Assembly (NCBI GenBank): GCA_049890295.1
Contig: JBMHBP010000012.1
Span: forward strand, 31,499-95,498
DNA: 64,000 nucleotides
Source of the DNA: GCA-2862585 sp049890295
Lineage (GTDB): Bacteria > Bacteroidota > Bacteroidia > Flavobacteriales > UBA7312
Direction of reading: 5' to 3'
This document shows positions 53,497 through 62,735 of the stretch, piece after piece. The notes under the pieces were generated by a model, which did no database searches, was not told where the DNA came from, and was given only the letters and a program-made list of their open reading frames with translations. The translations under genes were made by a program, and so were the position numbers. Each line of letters opens with the position of its first letter. Position 1 is the first letter of the stretch.

Positions 53497-56478
53497 TTAA
53501 GCTTTTCTATTTCTAATTTTTGTTTGATAAAATACCGAAGGTGCTGTATTTATCTCTTCAAGTAAATAATATTGTCTTTCGTCTTCTTTAAGCACTTTTA
53601 CTTCGCTATTTTTATCATTAACATCACCAAATACTAATGCATTGGTTGGACAAGCGATTGAACAAGCTGTTTGAGCATCTTTATCGCGTACTTTTCGTCC
53701 TTCTGTTTTGGCATCAAGCTTGGTTTTCTGTATCATTTGAATACACATACTACATTTTTCCATAACTCCACGCACCCTAACAGTAACATCTGGATTTAAT
53801 ACCATCTTGCCTAAATCATCATTCATATTGTAATCAAACGCGTCATTTTCTGCATAATTGAACCAATTGAATCGACGTACTTTATAAGGACAGTTATTTG
53901 CACAATATCGTGTTCCGACACATCTATTATAGGCCATATGGTTTTGACCTTCCGCACTGTGTGAAGTGGCTGCCACAGGGCAAACTGTTTCACAAGGTGC
54001 ATGATTACAGTGCTGACACATAACTGGCTGAAATGCTACATCTGGATTTTCAGAGGGTACTTCCATCGCTTTATATTTAGCGACTGAACCTATGTCTTGT
54101 TCTTCAGCAATTTCTTCGGTCATGTCACTTGAATAATATCTATCGATACGTAGCCAGTGCATATCTCGACTTTTTCGTATTTCTTCTTTACCTACAACTG
54201 GAACATTGTTCTCAGAATGACAGGCAACAACACAAGAATTACAACCAATACAGGAGGTGAGGTCTATAGATAAATTCCAGAAATGACCTGTTTCATGATC
54301 AAACTCTTTCCATAAGCTGACTTCATCAGCGAACAACTTACCTTTATGTGTGTCAAATGTAATATCTGGATTTCCGGCTTTCGGATTTTTAATATATTCT
54401 GATAAGGTTGTCTCTTTAATTAAAGATCTCCCCATCATTGTGTGATGTAACTGAACGGATGCAAAGCCATGCTCTCCTTCCATTTTTTCTATGCTAACGT
54501 TAGTAGCAGTAAAGTCATTTTCTGTAATTAGACTGAAAGCATTTACCCCTACATTATCACCTACCTTACCGCTTGCAGTTCGTCCGTATCCTAAAGCTAA
54601 TCCAATTGTATCTTTTGCCTGACCTGGTTGGATTAGAACAGGTACATTTTCAATTACATTGTTTCCTACTGTTAGTCTAACAAGGTTTCCGTTCATTGAA
54701 CCGTCTGAATTATTCCAATTGGATAGCCCTTTATCTCTTGCAGTTGTTGCTGAAATAGTAATGTAATTATCCCAACATGCTCTAGTAATTGGATCAGGAA
54801 GTTCTTGTAACCAAGGATTATTGGCTTGGGTTCCGTCTCCGATAGAGTTAGATTGATATAAAGCTAGTTCTAGATCAGTAGATGGTTTGCTGATGGAAGA
54901 CACGTTTGCTGAAAAAGAGCTGGTAGACACGGTTTGCTCTGAAACAGATGCTAAACCATCATGAACTGATTTTGACCAGGAGGTTTTAGATCTCCAATAT
55001 TTCTTTAGAAATGAATAATAATCGTCTTTAGCATCAGTCCATTTTAATAGCGTATCTTGGAACTGACGACTATCAAATAAGGGTTGAATAGTTGGCTGAA
55101 TAAAAGAAACCTGCCCATTTCTTGCTTGAGCATCTCCCCAGCTTTCGAGATAATGCCTATCTGGACATACGAATTCAACATTTTCAGAAGTTTCATCCAT
55201 GTTGAGTGCAGTAGAAACGGTTAAAGCAACTTTCTTTAATCCATTATTAAATTCTTCAGAATTAGGCAATGAATATGAAGGATTTACACCATTAATGATT
55301 AAGGCTGAAACCTTGCCGTCATTCATATCATCAATTAGCTGTTGAACAGCAACATCGTCACCAGCATTAAAGTAATAAGGTTGTTTGATGTCTAAAGTTT
55401 TACCGTAATTGGATAACTTAGAGTTTATGGCGTTAACCATTACTTGAACCTCTTTATCATTACTATCACAGACAACTAGTGACCTGCCTTTAGCTGCTGT
55501 TAATTCTGTAAGTATATCCTTAAGTTTAGAATCTATAGCTGCATTACCGTTCAAGGCATTATATAGATTTTCCAACAGACGTAATTTTTCTGTTGGCTTG
55601 ACTGGAATTCTGACATCAGCATTTGAACCTGTCAGAGACATATTAGTCTCAATCTGAAAATGACGAGACATTTTACCTGCCTTAGGGTTTCTGTTATTTG
55701 TATATTGTTTTTCAAATCCGATATTTAACCAACTTGCAAGGAAGTCAGCTCCAAAAGAAACAATCACATCTGCTTTGTCAAAATAATAGCTTGGAATTGC
55801 TCTAACACCAAAAGAGGCATCATTTGCTTCTAGCATACCTTGACGCGAAATGGCATCGTACTGTACATGCTTTCCATTATATTTTTTACAAAATTTGGAA
55901 ATAACCTCTTGAGTTGAAGGACTGATTACAGTGTTGGTTAAAACTACCAATTGACCTTCTGATGTTTCTAGTCTTGATACTATATTTTCATCAATCTGAG
56001 ACCAAGTCTGAGGCTTACCTTCTTTTACAGGTGACTTTAGTCTATTGGAATCATATAATGATAAAACGGATGAAATTACCCTAGCATTTGGCGACGCATC
56101 ACTTAGATCGTTTGCTTTTACAAAAATTGGTCGTCCTTCTCTTGTTTTTACTAATACATTGGCAAAATCATTACCATCATAATATGTTGATGCATACCAA
56201 TTTGCTACTCCTGGAGTGATTTCTTCAGGCTTTACGACATAAGGAATTGACTTTACTACGGGAGTTTCGCAAGCTGCTAAAGTAGCTGCTGCTGTACTAA
56301 AACCTAAAAACTTTAAAAAGTCTCTTCTTGATGTACTGGTCTGTGAAAGATTATTCTCATCACCTAAGAAAGTGTCGGTAGGTATATGCTCAACAAATTC
56401 GTTGTGCTTGAGGTTTTCAATAGCTGGATCGTTTGCTAATTCTGCTAATCCCTTCCAGTATTTTTTTTGCTTAGTCAT
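53497..56478 (-). CDS. actB: Alternative complex III, fused iron-sulfur/molybdopterin-like subunit ActB
   Basis: A 993-residue protein. A variant Tat motif lies at residues 51-60 (RRDFLKFLGF) and is followed by AACETP, where cysteine 70 could be lipidated. The N-terminal two thirds resembles molybdopterin oxidoreductases but, as in other ActB proteins, is expected to hold no cofactor. The C-terminal third carries the ferredoxin-like sets CIGCNSCVVAC, CQHCNHAPCETVC, CVGTRYCANNCPY and CSMCIQMIQK...CSIACP. These would be three 4Fe-4S and one 3Fe-4S clusters, passing electrons from the quinol site. Confidence 0.94.
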   Translation of the reverse strand: MTKQKKYWKGLAELANDPAIENLKHNEFVEHIPTDTFLGDENNLSQTSTSRRDFLKFLGFSTAAATLAACETPVVKSIPYVVKPEEITPGVANWYASTYYDGNDFANVLVKTREGRPIFVKANDLSDASPNARVISSVLSLYDSNRLKSPVKEGKPQTWSQIDENIVSRLETSEGQLVVLTNTVISPSTQEVISKFCKKYNGKHVQYDAISRQGMLEANDASFGVRAIPSYYFDKADVIVSFGADFLASWLNIGFEKQYTNNRNPKAGKMSRHFQIETNMSLTGSNADVRIPVKPTEKLRLLENLYNALNGNAAIDSKLKDILTELTAAKGRSLVVCDSNDKEVQVMVNAINSKLSNYGKTLDIKQPYYFNAGDDVAVQQLIDDMNDGKVSALIINGVNPSYSLPNSEEFNNGLKKVALTVSTALNMDETSENVEFVCPDRHYLESWGDAQARNGQVSFIQPTIQPLFDSRQFQDTLLKWTDAKDDYYSFLKKYWRSKTSWSKSVHDGLASVSEQTVSTSSFSANVSSISKPSTDLELALYQSNSIGDGTQANNPWLQELPDPITRACWDNYITISATTARDKGLSNWNNSDGSMNGNLVRLTVGNNVIENVPVLIQPGQAKDTIGLALGYGRTASGKVGDNVGVNAFSLITENDFTATNVSIEKMEGEHGFASVQLHHTMMGRSLIKETTLSEYIKNPKAGNPDITFDTHKGKLFADEVSLWKEFDHETGHFWNLSIDLTSCIGCNSCVVACHSENNVPVVGKEEIRKSRDMHWLRIDRYYSSDMTEEIAEEQDIGSVAKYKAMEVPSENPDVAFQPVMCQHCNHAPCETVCPVAATSHSAEGQNHMAYNRCVGTRYCANNCPYKVRRFNWFNYAENDAFDYNMNDDLGKMVLNPDVTVRVRGVMEKCSMCIQMIQKTKLDAKTEGRKVRDKDAQTACSIACPTNALVFGDVNDKNSEVKVLKEDERQYYLLEEINTAPSVFYQTKIRNRKA

Positions 56479-56504
56479 AGTTTAAACTAATTTAATTTCA
56501 ACTT

Positions 56505-57746
56505 TTAATAATGACATTTACCACATTCTAATCCTCCAATGGCTTCTACATTGAATACCTCATCGGGATGGTTTTCTTTGAATTTGGCGTGCATTTCTTC
56601 ATAGTAATCATTATCAGCCACCTGAACTTCGGTTTGTCTGTGACAATCTATACACCAGCCCATTGTCAAACTCGCGTGTTGCTCTAAGACTTCCATTTCT
56701 TCTACTGGACCGTGACAATCTTGACATTCTAAGCCGCCAGCAACCACATGTTGTGCATGATTGAAATAGGCCAAATCTGGTAGATTATGTATACGAACCC
56801 ATTTGATTGGCTTCTCTTCATAGTCTTCAATATATCGACCTTTCTCTGGATCAAAACCTACGGCATCATAAATTTTTTGAATTTCTGCTTTACCTGATGG
56901 CCCTTCATTGATGTATGTATGACAATTCATACAAACGTTTGCTGATGGTATTGCTGCAGACTTACCATGTCTGGCTGAGTGATGACAATAGTTACAATCA
57001 ACACCATTAATTCCTGCATGTAATTCGTGAGAAAAAGCGATTGGCTGTTCTGGCTTATAGCCTTGAGTTACTCCCACTTTGGTCATTATATTCCAAGCTG
57101 AGTTTGCTCCAATCACTGCAATTATAGCAACGGTAAGTACTACCAAAGGCTTTCTATCTAAGTAAGCGTTTACGAGGCCAAGTGTTGAAGCAAATACGTC
57201 TTCACTATTTTCTCCTGCCGCTTGCTTTAAGGTATTTTTAACTTTCCACAATCCTGCGACAACTAAGAGTAACACAATTGCGATGGTTAGAATAATGTAA
57301 TCAGCTGTCTTTGAACTTGCCTCCTCAACTGAGCCTAATTCACCAGCCCCTGAAGTTGCTACAACTGGTGTTTTTTCAGGAGCTTGATCAATGTAAGCTA
57401 ATATATTTCTGACATCATCATCTGAGAAATAAGGAAAAGCCGTCATCGGAGACTTATTGTACTCTTCGTAGATGGCAATTGCATCAGGATCACCTGAAGC
57501 AATCATTTCCGCAGAATTTTTGATCCATTTAATCAACCACTCTTCGGAATACTTATCACTAACACCTCTTAACTTAGGCCCTATTAGTTTATTATCTATT
57601 TGGTGACAAGCTGTACAATTAGCTTGATATAATTTTTCACCCTCTTCAATATTTTGAGAATGTGAAAGACCAGAAAACGAAACGAAAATAATAAGCGTAA
57701 AAGCTAGAGAAGTAAAGCGTCTTTTTAATCTAATAAATGTTGCCAT
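56505..57746 (-). CDS. actA: Alternative complex III, multiheme cytochrome c subunit ActA
   Basis: A 413-residue protein with a signal peptide and six CxxCH sites: CTACH at 44-48, then, after a membrane helix (about 148-168), CNYCH, CMNCH, CQDCH, CIDCH and CGKCH. The fusion of a monoheme domain with a pentaheme domain seems to be a Bacteroidetes form of ActA. It is the first gene of actABCDEF-coxBA, 27 bases ahead of actB. A -7 element lies about 50 bases upstream (57795-57802). Confidence 0.93.
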   Translation of the reverse strand: MATFIRLKRRFTSLAFTLIIFVSFSGLSHSQNIEEGEKLYQANCTACHQIDNKLIGPKLRGVSDKYSEEWLIKWIKNSAEMIASGDPDAIAIYEEYNKSPMTAFPYFSDDDVRNILAYIDQAPEKTPVVATSGAGELGSVEEASSKTADYIILTIAIVLLLVVAGLWKVKNTLKQAAGENSEDVFASTLGLVNAYLDRKPLVVLTVAIIAVIGANSAWNIMTKVGVTQGYKPEQPIAFSHELHAGINGVDCNYCHHSARHGKSAAIPSANVCMNCHTYINEGPSGKAEIQKIYDAVGFDPEKGRYIEDYEEKPIKWVRIHNLPDLAYFNHAQHVVAGGLECQDCHGPVEEMEVLEQHASLTMGWCIDCHRQTEVQVADNDYYEEMHAKFKENHPDEVFNVEAIGGLECGKCHY

Positions 57747-57794
57747 GTTTTAACAATATAATTCAACACAGTTTAAGCCCTTTTAATACGTTGA

Positions 57795-57802
57795 CAAATT
57801 TA
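57795..57802 (-). promoter_or_regulatory. Candidate -7 element of the actA-coxA operon
   Basis: TAAATTTG on the minus strand, 48 bases before the actA ATG, matches TAnnTTTG. A TTG is not found at the normal spacing, so the -33 box would be weak. This is the only good element in the 190-base gap to the SPOR gene. Confidence 0.35.
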
Positions 57803-57936
57803 GAATATTCCACAAATTTTAATATCCTGTGAAGCACTTTTTAATACTATTTATAATTGTTCTAAATAAGTTTCGTTATCCTTTATATCGGGCTCAAATT
57901 CATGTACTTAGGATTTTAAAAATTTATATTTGCTTT

Positions 57937-58323
57937 ATGAAAATTACTTGTTTATTTATTTTTTTAATTATTAGTCAATTTATTTACTCCCAAAATATAT
58001 CGTTTCACCCCAATAACGATAATCGCATTGATAGCTTAGCAAATCGACAAATTGAACTCAATAATCAAAAGAAAGGAATTGATGGGTTTAGAGTGCAAAT
58101 TCATCACAATCAAAGCCAAAGTAGAGAAGCTTCTCAAAAGGTGAGAGCAAATTTTTCTAAAGATTTTCCAAATCTTAAAACCTACTTAGAATTTAAATCT
58201 CCCTATTATAAGATTCAAGTTGGTGATTTCACAAACAGACTGGAAGCTTATAAGGTACAAAAAGAAATTAGTAAAAAATACAAGGGCTCATACATTGTGC
58301 CAGCCCTGGTTATTTATGAGTGA
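57937..58323 (+). CDS. Small exported SPOR-domain protein
   Basis: A 128-residue protein from the ATG at 57937, which yields a complete signal peptide (MKITCLFIFLIISQFIYSQ); the frame is open upstream to 57829 but those residues are not signal-like. It contains one SPOR-like domain from GIDGFRVQIHHNQSQSREA to YYKIQVGDFTNRLEAYKVQ. SPOR domains bind denuded peptidoglycan glycans. A TATATTTG lies five bases before the ATG (57925-57932), hinting at a leaderless transcript. The stop abuts the infB stop on the other strand with no spacer. Confidence 0.75.
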   Translation: MKITCLFIFLIISQFIYSQNISFHPNNDNRIDSLANRQIELNNQKKGIDGFRVQIHHNQSQSREASQKVRANFSKDFPNLKTYLEFKSPYYKIQVGDFTNRLEAYKVQKEISKKYKGSYIVPALVIYE

Positions 58324-60909
58324 TTATTGTAGGGTTCTTTTTACTTCTACTTCCTCAAAACCTTCTACAATATCACCAACTTTAATATCATTATAATTGT
58401 TGATGCTTAATCCACACTCATATCCGGCTGAAACTTCCTTAACATCATCTTTAAATCGCTTCAAGGTTGCTAGTTCTCCAGCGTAGACTACTATACCGTC
58501 TCTGATAAGCCTGATTTTAGTATTCCTATTAATCTTTCCATCTAAGACATAACAACCTGCAATCGTACCAACTTTTGAAATTTTGAACGTTTCACGGATT
58601 TCAATATTACAGACTATTCGCTCTTCAATATCTGGCGAAAGCATACCTTCCATGGCTTTTTCTAGCTCCTCAATGGCATTGTAGATGACGGAGTAAAGTC
58701 TAATATCAATTTGCTCTTTTTCAGCAATTTTTCTGGCATTTACTGATGGTCGAACCTGAAACCCAATTATAATAGCGTCTGAAGCAGCCGCTAGCATGAC
58801 GTCGGATTCTGAAATTTGGCCAACCGATTGGTGAATAATGTTTACTGCAATCTGATCGGTTGATAATTTTTGTAGGGAGTCCGAAAGTGCTTCTATTGAA
58901 CCATCGACATCACCTTTTATGATTATGTTAAGCTCTTTAAAGTCACCAAGTGCTAATCGCCTTCCGATTTCGTCAAGTGTAATGTGTTTTTGTGTTCTTA
59001 CACCTTGTTCTCTTTGAAGCTGCATTCTCTTAGCTGCAATATTTTTAGCTTCTCGTTCATCCTCCATGACATTGAAGATATCTCCCGCTTGAGCTGCACC
59101 ATTTAAACCTAATAGTACGGCTGGTGAAGATGGACCTGCAACATCTTTTTTATTCTCTCTTTCATCGAGTAAAGCCTTGACTTTTCCTGAATAACATCCG
59201 GCAAGCAAGTAGTCTCCAACTTTCAATGTTCCAGATTGAACTAATATGGTGGTTAAGTACCCTTTACCTTTGTCGAGTGAAGCCTCAATAACTGTTCCTA
59301 TTGCATTCTTATTAGGGTTAGCTTTTAGGTCTAATATATCAGCTTCTAATAATACTTTCTCCAAAAGCTCAGATATTCCTTGACCGGTTTTTGCTGAAAT
59401 CTCTTGTGATTGGTATTTTCCTCCCCAATCTTCAAGTAAAATATTTTCATTTGCCAATTGTTCCTTAATTTTATCAGGATTGGCAGTTTCTCTATCAATT
59501 TTGTTCAAGGCAAATACCATTGGCACTCCAGCTGCTTGAGCGTGACTAATAGCCTCTTTAGTTTGCGGCATGACCTTATCATCTGCTGCAACAACTATAA
59601 TAACAACATCTGTTACCTGAGCTCCACGTGCTCTCATAGCTGTAAAGGCTTCGTGACCTGGTGTATCTAAAAAAGTAATTTTCTTATCATTAAGAGTTAC
59701 TTCATAAGCTCCAACGTGCTGTGTAATACCACCAGCTTCACCACTAATTACATTAGCATCTCTAATGTAGTCTAATAGAGAGGTCTTTCCATGATCAACA
59801 TGTCCCATTACTGTAACAATTGGTGCTCTTGATTCTAGGTTTTCCTCTACATCTTCTTGTTGTTCTTGTAGTATAGATTCTTGTACTTCTGCTCCAACGA
59901 ATTCAACTTCAAAGCCAAACTCCTCAGAGACAATGGAAATGGTTTCGGCATCAAGTCTTTGATTTTGGGTTACCATCATTCCTAATGAGAAACAAGCTGA
60001 AATTACCTGAGTTGGCTCAACACTCATCAATTGAGCAAACTCTGCAGTAGTAACAAACTCTGTTACTTGAATTTTTTTACTTTCTGCTTCTGATTTTACT
60101 AACTCTTTTTCTTCTTGCTCTTTTCTTGCAAGTCGTTTTTCTCTTCTTAATTTAGCGCCTTTGTTTTTTCCGCCACTTTGAAGTTTAGCTAAATTTTCTC
60201 TGACTTGTTTTTGAATTTCTTCTGGAGTCAATTCGGGTTTTACTGGCCCTTTGGCTCTACCTGTATTTGTTCTTTTTCTTGTATTGTTAGTTGAAACACG
60301 TTTTCTTTTTTTCTTAGTTTCTACTTTGGCAGATGATGAAGCTACAGGTTTCTTTTTGGGTTTATCAAACTGAGATAAATCAATTTTTTTTGATGTTACC
60401 AATGTAGGGCCATCAATTTTTTTAGCTTTTGCTCTTATTATTGAGGACTCACTGCTTTCTAGGGCTTTCTCTTCTTTTGCTTTAACCTCTTCTTTTACCG
60501 TTTCAACCTTTTCTGGTGTAGTAGATGAATCCTCTTCAGATATAGGCGGCACTTCATCAACTTTTGGTGTTGGCTTATTATCTTTTACAACTACTTTTTT
60601 AGTTTCAACTTCAACTTTGGAAACTATCTTTAAGCCATCAATTTTAGGCGTTGTTACTCTTACTGTTTCAACTTCCTCTTTAACCTTAGCCTTATTATCC
60701 TCTTCCGATTTTTTCAATTCTTTAGCTTCAGCCTTTACTTTCTTATCGGGCTGATACTCTTCAACTAGCAAATCATAGGTATCAGGAGATATCTTCGAAT
60801 TCCTATTCAAATTTTCTATTCCTTTACTTTGTAAAAAGTCGAGTATGGTATCAACACCAACGTTAAACTCTTTAGCAACTTTTAATAGCCTTTGTGATAC
60901 TCCTGACAT
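58324..60909 (-). CDS. infB: Translation initiation factor IF-2
   Basis: An 861-residue GTPase. The N-terminal third is charged and repetitive (many Lys/Glu blocks). The G domain shows [37 protein letters not shown] and FALNKIDRE, i.e. G1, G3 and G4. Domains II-IV follow to the C-terminus. It places initiator tRNA on the 30S subunit. It is the last gene of rimP-nusA-infB, 11 bases after nusA, and abuts the convergent SPOR gene. Confidence 0.97.
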   Translation of the reverse strand: MSGVSQRLLKVAKEFNVGVDTILDFLQSKGIENLNRNSKISPDTYDLLVEEYQPDKKVKAEAKELKKSEEDNKAKVKEEVETVRVTTPKIDGLKIVSKVEVETKKVVVKDNKPTPKVDEVPPISEEDSSTTPEKVETVKEEVKAKEEKALESSESSIIRAKAKKIDGPTLVTSKKIDLSQFDKPKKKPVASSSAKVETKKKRKRVSTNNTRKRTNTGRAKGPVKPELTPEEIQKQVRENLAKLQSGGKNKGAKLRREKRLARKEQEEKELVKSEAESKKIQVTEFVTTAEFAQLMSVEPTQVISACFSLGMMVTQNQRLDAETISIVSEEFGFEVEFVGAEVQESILQEQQEDVEENLESRAPIVTVMGHVDHGKTSLLDYIRDANVISGEAGGITQHVGAYEVTLNDKKITFLDTPGHEAFTAMRARGAQVTDVVIIVVAADDKVMPQTKEAISHAQAAGVPMVFALNKIDRETANPDKIKEQLANENILLEDWGGKYQSQEISAKTGQGISELLEKVLLEADILDLKANPNKNAIGTVIEASLDKGKGYLTTILVQSGTLKVGDYLLAGCYSGKVKALLDERENKKDVAGPSSPAVLLGLNGAAQAGDIFNVMEDEREAKNIAAKRMQLQREQGVRTQKHITLDEIGRRLALGDFKELNIIIKGDVDGSIEALSDSLQKLSTDQIAVNIIHQSVGQISESDVMLAAASDAIIIGFQVRPSVNARKIAEKEQIDIRLYSVIYNAIEELEKAMEGMLSPDIEERIVCNIEIRETFKISKVGTIAGCYVLDGKINRNTKIRLIRDGIVVYAGELATLKRFKDDVKEVSAGYECGLSINNYNDIKVGDIVEGFEEVEVKRTLQ

Positions 60910-60920
60910 AATTCTAATTT

Positions 60921-62156
60921 TTACTCAAGTTCAGCTTTGAGTATTTCCAACACTTCTGTTACGGTTTCTTCTTCTAAGTCGGTTCGCTTAACTAAGTCTC
61001 CTTTTTCAAGCTTAATAACATCTCTAGCTGTGTCACAACCAATTGCTTTCAATGCATCTATAATCCAACCTTCAATTTCATCTGCAAATTCTGATAATTC
61101 AACATCATCATCTGCCTCATCAATATTTCTGTAAACGTCTATTTCAAAGCCTGTTAGCATACTAGCTAATCTGATATTGAATCCTCCTTTCCCTATTGCT
61201 AATGATACTTGATCTGGATGTAAATATACGTCTGCCTTATTAGTGTCTTCATCTAACTGTATTGATGATACTTTTGCGGGATTTAGAGCTCTAGTAACAA
61301 ATAATTGAATGTTATCTGTGTAATTTATAACATCAATATTTTCATTTCTTAACTCCCTTACAATTCCATGAATTCTAGCTCCTTTCATACCTACACATGC
61401 TCCCACTGGGTCTATTCGTTCATCATAAGACTCAACAGCAACTTTCGCTCTCTCACCTGGAACTCTAACAATCTTTTTTATTGTTATTAAACCATCAAAT
61501 ACCTCTGGCACTTCTTGTTCGAATAATCGGGCTAAGAACTCAGGTGCTGTTCTTGAAAGAATAATCAATGGATTGTGATTTCTCATTTCTACACTTTTCA
61601 CTACGGCTCTTACAGTATCTCCTTTTTTGAAAAAATCACTTGGGATAGCTTCTGATTTAGGTAAAATAAGTTCGTTTTCTTCTCCATCTAAAATGAGAAT
61701 TTCATTTCTCCAAACCTGATATACTTCGCCGTTGATGATTTCTCCTACTCTATCTTCATAACGATCAAAGACTTCTTTTTTCTCTAAATCTAAAATCCTG
61801 GATGTTAGCGTTTGTCTTAATGATAAAACTTGACGCCTTCCAAAGTCTTCTAGAAAAACTTGTTCTGACACTTCTTCACCAATTTCAAAATCAGGCTCTA
61901 TTTTTACAGCATCAGTATAGGAAATTTGAAGGTTTGGGTCTTCGAGATTATCATCTGAAACGATCTCTCTATTTCTCCATATTTCTAAATCCCCTTTATC
62001 TATATTAATAATGACATCAATATTTTCGTCGGTGCCATGTTGTTTTATCATTACACCTCGAAAGACCTCTTCTAAGACATTCATCATCGTCTCTCTATCA
62101 ATGTTTTTAAACTCTTTAAATTCGGAAAACGACTCAATAAGATTTACTGCATTCAT
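60921..62156 (-). CDS. nusA: Transcription termination/antitermination factor NusA
   Basis: A 411-residue protein with the N-terminal RNA polymerase-binding domain, an S1 domain (around [19 protein letters not shown]) and KH domains ([20 protein letters not shown] and [20 protein letters not shown]), as in NusA lacking the acidic C-terminal repeats of proteobacteria. It binds RNA polymerase and nascent RNA. It lies 13 bases after rimP. Confidence 0.95.
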   Translation of the reverse strand: MNAVNLIESFSEFKEFKNIDRETMMNVLEEVFRGVMIKQHGTDENIDVIINIDKGDLEIWRNREIVSDDNLEDPNLQISYTDAVKIEPDFEIGEEVSEQVFLEDFGRRQVLSLRQTLTSRILDLEKKEVFDRYEDRVGEIINGEVYQVWRNEILILDGEENELILPKSEAIPSDFFKKGDTVRAVVKSVEMRNHNPLIILSRTAPEFLARLFEQEVPEVFDGLITIKKIVRVPGERAKVAVESYDERIDPVGACVGMKGARIHGIVRELRNENIDVINYTDNIQLFVTRALNPAKVSSIQLDEDTNKADVYLHPDQVSLAIGKGGFNIRLASMLTGFEIDVYRNIDEADDDVELSEFADEIEGWIIDALKAIGCDTARDVIKLEKGDLVKRTDLEEETVTEVLEILKAELE

Positions 62157-62169
62157 TTTTATAATTACT

Positions 62170-62634
62170 TTAAAAAGATATTACAATCTTTGTTTTATCA
62201 ATTTGATCAAAGCTGAAAGAATAAGTTTCAATAACTTCTGACTTTTTCTTTCCTTTTTTTTCTTTCTTTTTAGTTTCTAATGTTATTCCAATATTTTCTT
62301 CAGCACTAAGCATTTTACCTAATAGCTTTTTACCTTCTTTCAAATAAACATTTACATTCTTTCCGACATTTTTCTTGTACTGCTGAAACACTTTAAAAGG
62401 CTCACTAAGACCTGCACTTGAAACTGTCAATGAAAAATCGATTTCATCTCTGTCAAAGTGACTCTCAATATATCTTGTCAAGCTGACACAGTCATCCACA
62501 CTTACACTATTTTCAGAATCAATAAGTATTTCAATTTTATTAGAAACACCTAACTTTAGTGAGACTAAAAATAATGAGTCGTTTTGAGCAATGAAATCAC
62601 TAACTAACTGATGTAAATATTCTTTATTCAACAT
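62170..62634 (-). CDS. rimP: Ribosome maturation factor RimP
   Basis: A 154-residue protein from the ATG at 62634; a TTG three codons earlier is possible. The pattern ISVDDCVSLTRYIESHFDRDE-like near residue 45 and FSLTVSSAGLSEPFKVFQQY, then KNVNVYLKEGKKLLGKM, fits RimP, which helps assemble the 30S subunit. It opens the rimP-nusA-infB operon. A GC-rich hairpin sits 12 bases upstream of its start, inside what would be its leader if the -7 element at 62683 is used. Confidence 0.9.
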   Translation of the reverse strand: MLNKEYLHQLVSDFIAQNDSLFLVSLKLGVSNKIEILIDSENSVSVDDCVSLTRYIESHFDRDEIDFSLTVSSAGLSEPFKVFQQYKKNVGKNVNVYLKEGKKLLGKMLSAEENIGITLETKKKEKKGKKKSEVIETYSFSFDQIDKTKIVISF

Positions 62635-62645
62635 AACTAACAAAA

Positions 62646-62667
62646 GAGGGGGCCAAACAGCCCCCTC
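62646..62667 (-). terminator. GC-rich terminator hairpin between the adhesin gene and rimP
   Basis: On the minus strand GAGGGGGC-TGTTTG-GCCCCCTC is a perfect eight-pair stem followed by TTTTGTT. It terminates the transcript from 62736-64000 and could also lie in the 5' leader of rimP. Confidence 0.82.
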
Positions 62668-62682
62668 ATTTCAATTACTTTG

Positions 62683-62690
62683 CAAATGTA
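62683..62690 (-). promoter_or_regulatory. Candidate -7 element of rimP-nusA-infB
   Basis: TACATTTG on the minus strand fits TAnnTTTG, 48 bases before the rimP ATG and just ahead of the hairpin at 62646-62667. There is no clear TTG box at a suitable distance. Confidence 0.3.
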
Positions 62691-62735
62691 GTCTTTTTTT
62701 TAAAACCATCTAATTTATGGAAGACTATTTCAGTA

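Noticed and set aside
53497..56478. ActB as a true molybdenum enzyme
   Set aside because: Known ActB proteins of alternative complex III carry no molybdopterin, and the position between actA and actC identifies it as ActB.
57829..57936. An upstream extension of the SPOR protein
   Set aside because: It would put 36 residues before a complete signal peptide, so the ATG at 57937 is preferred.
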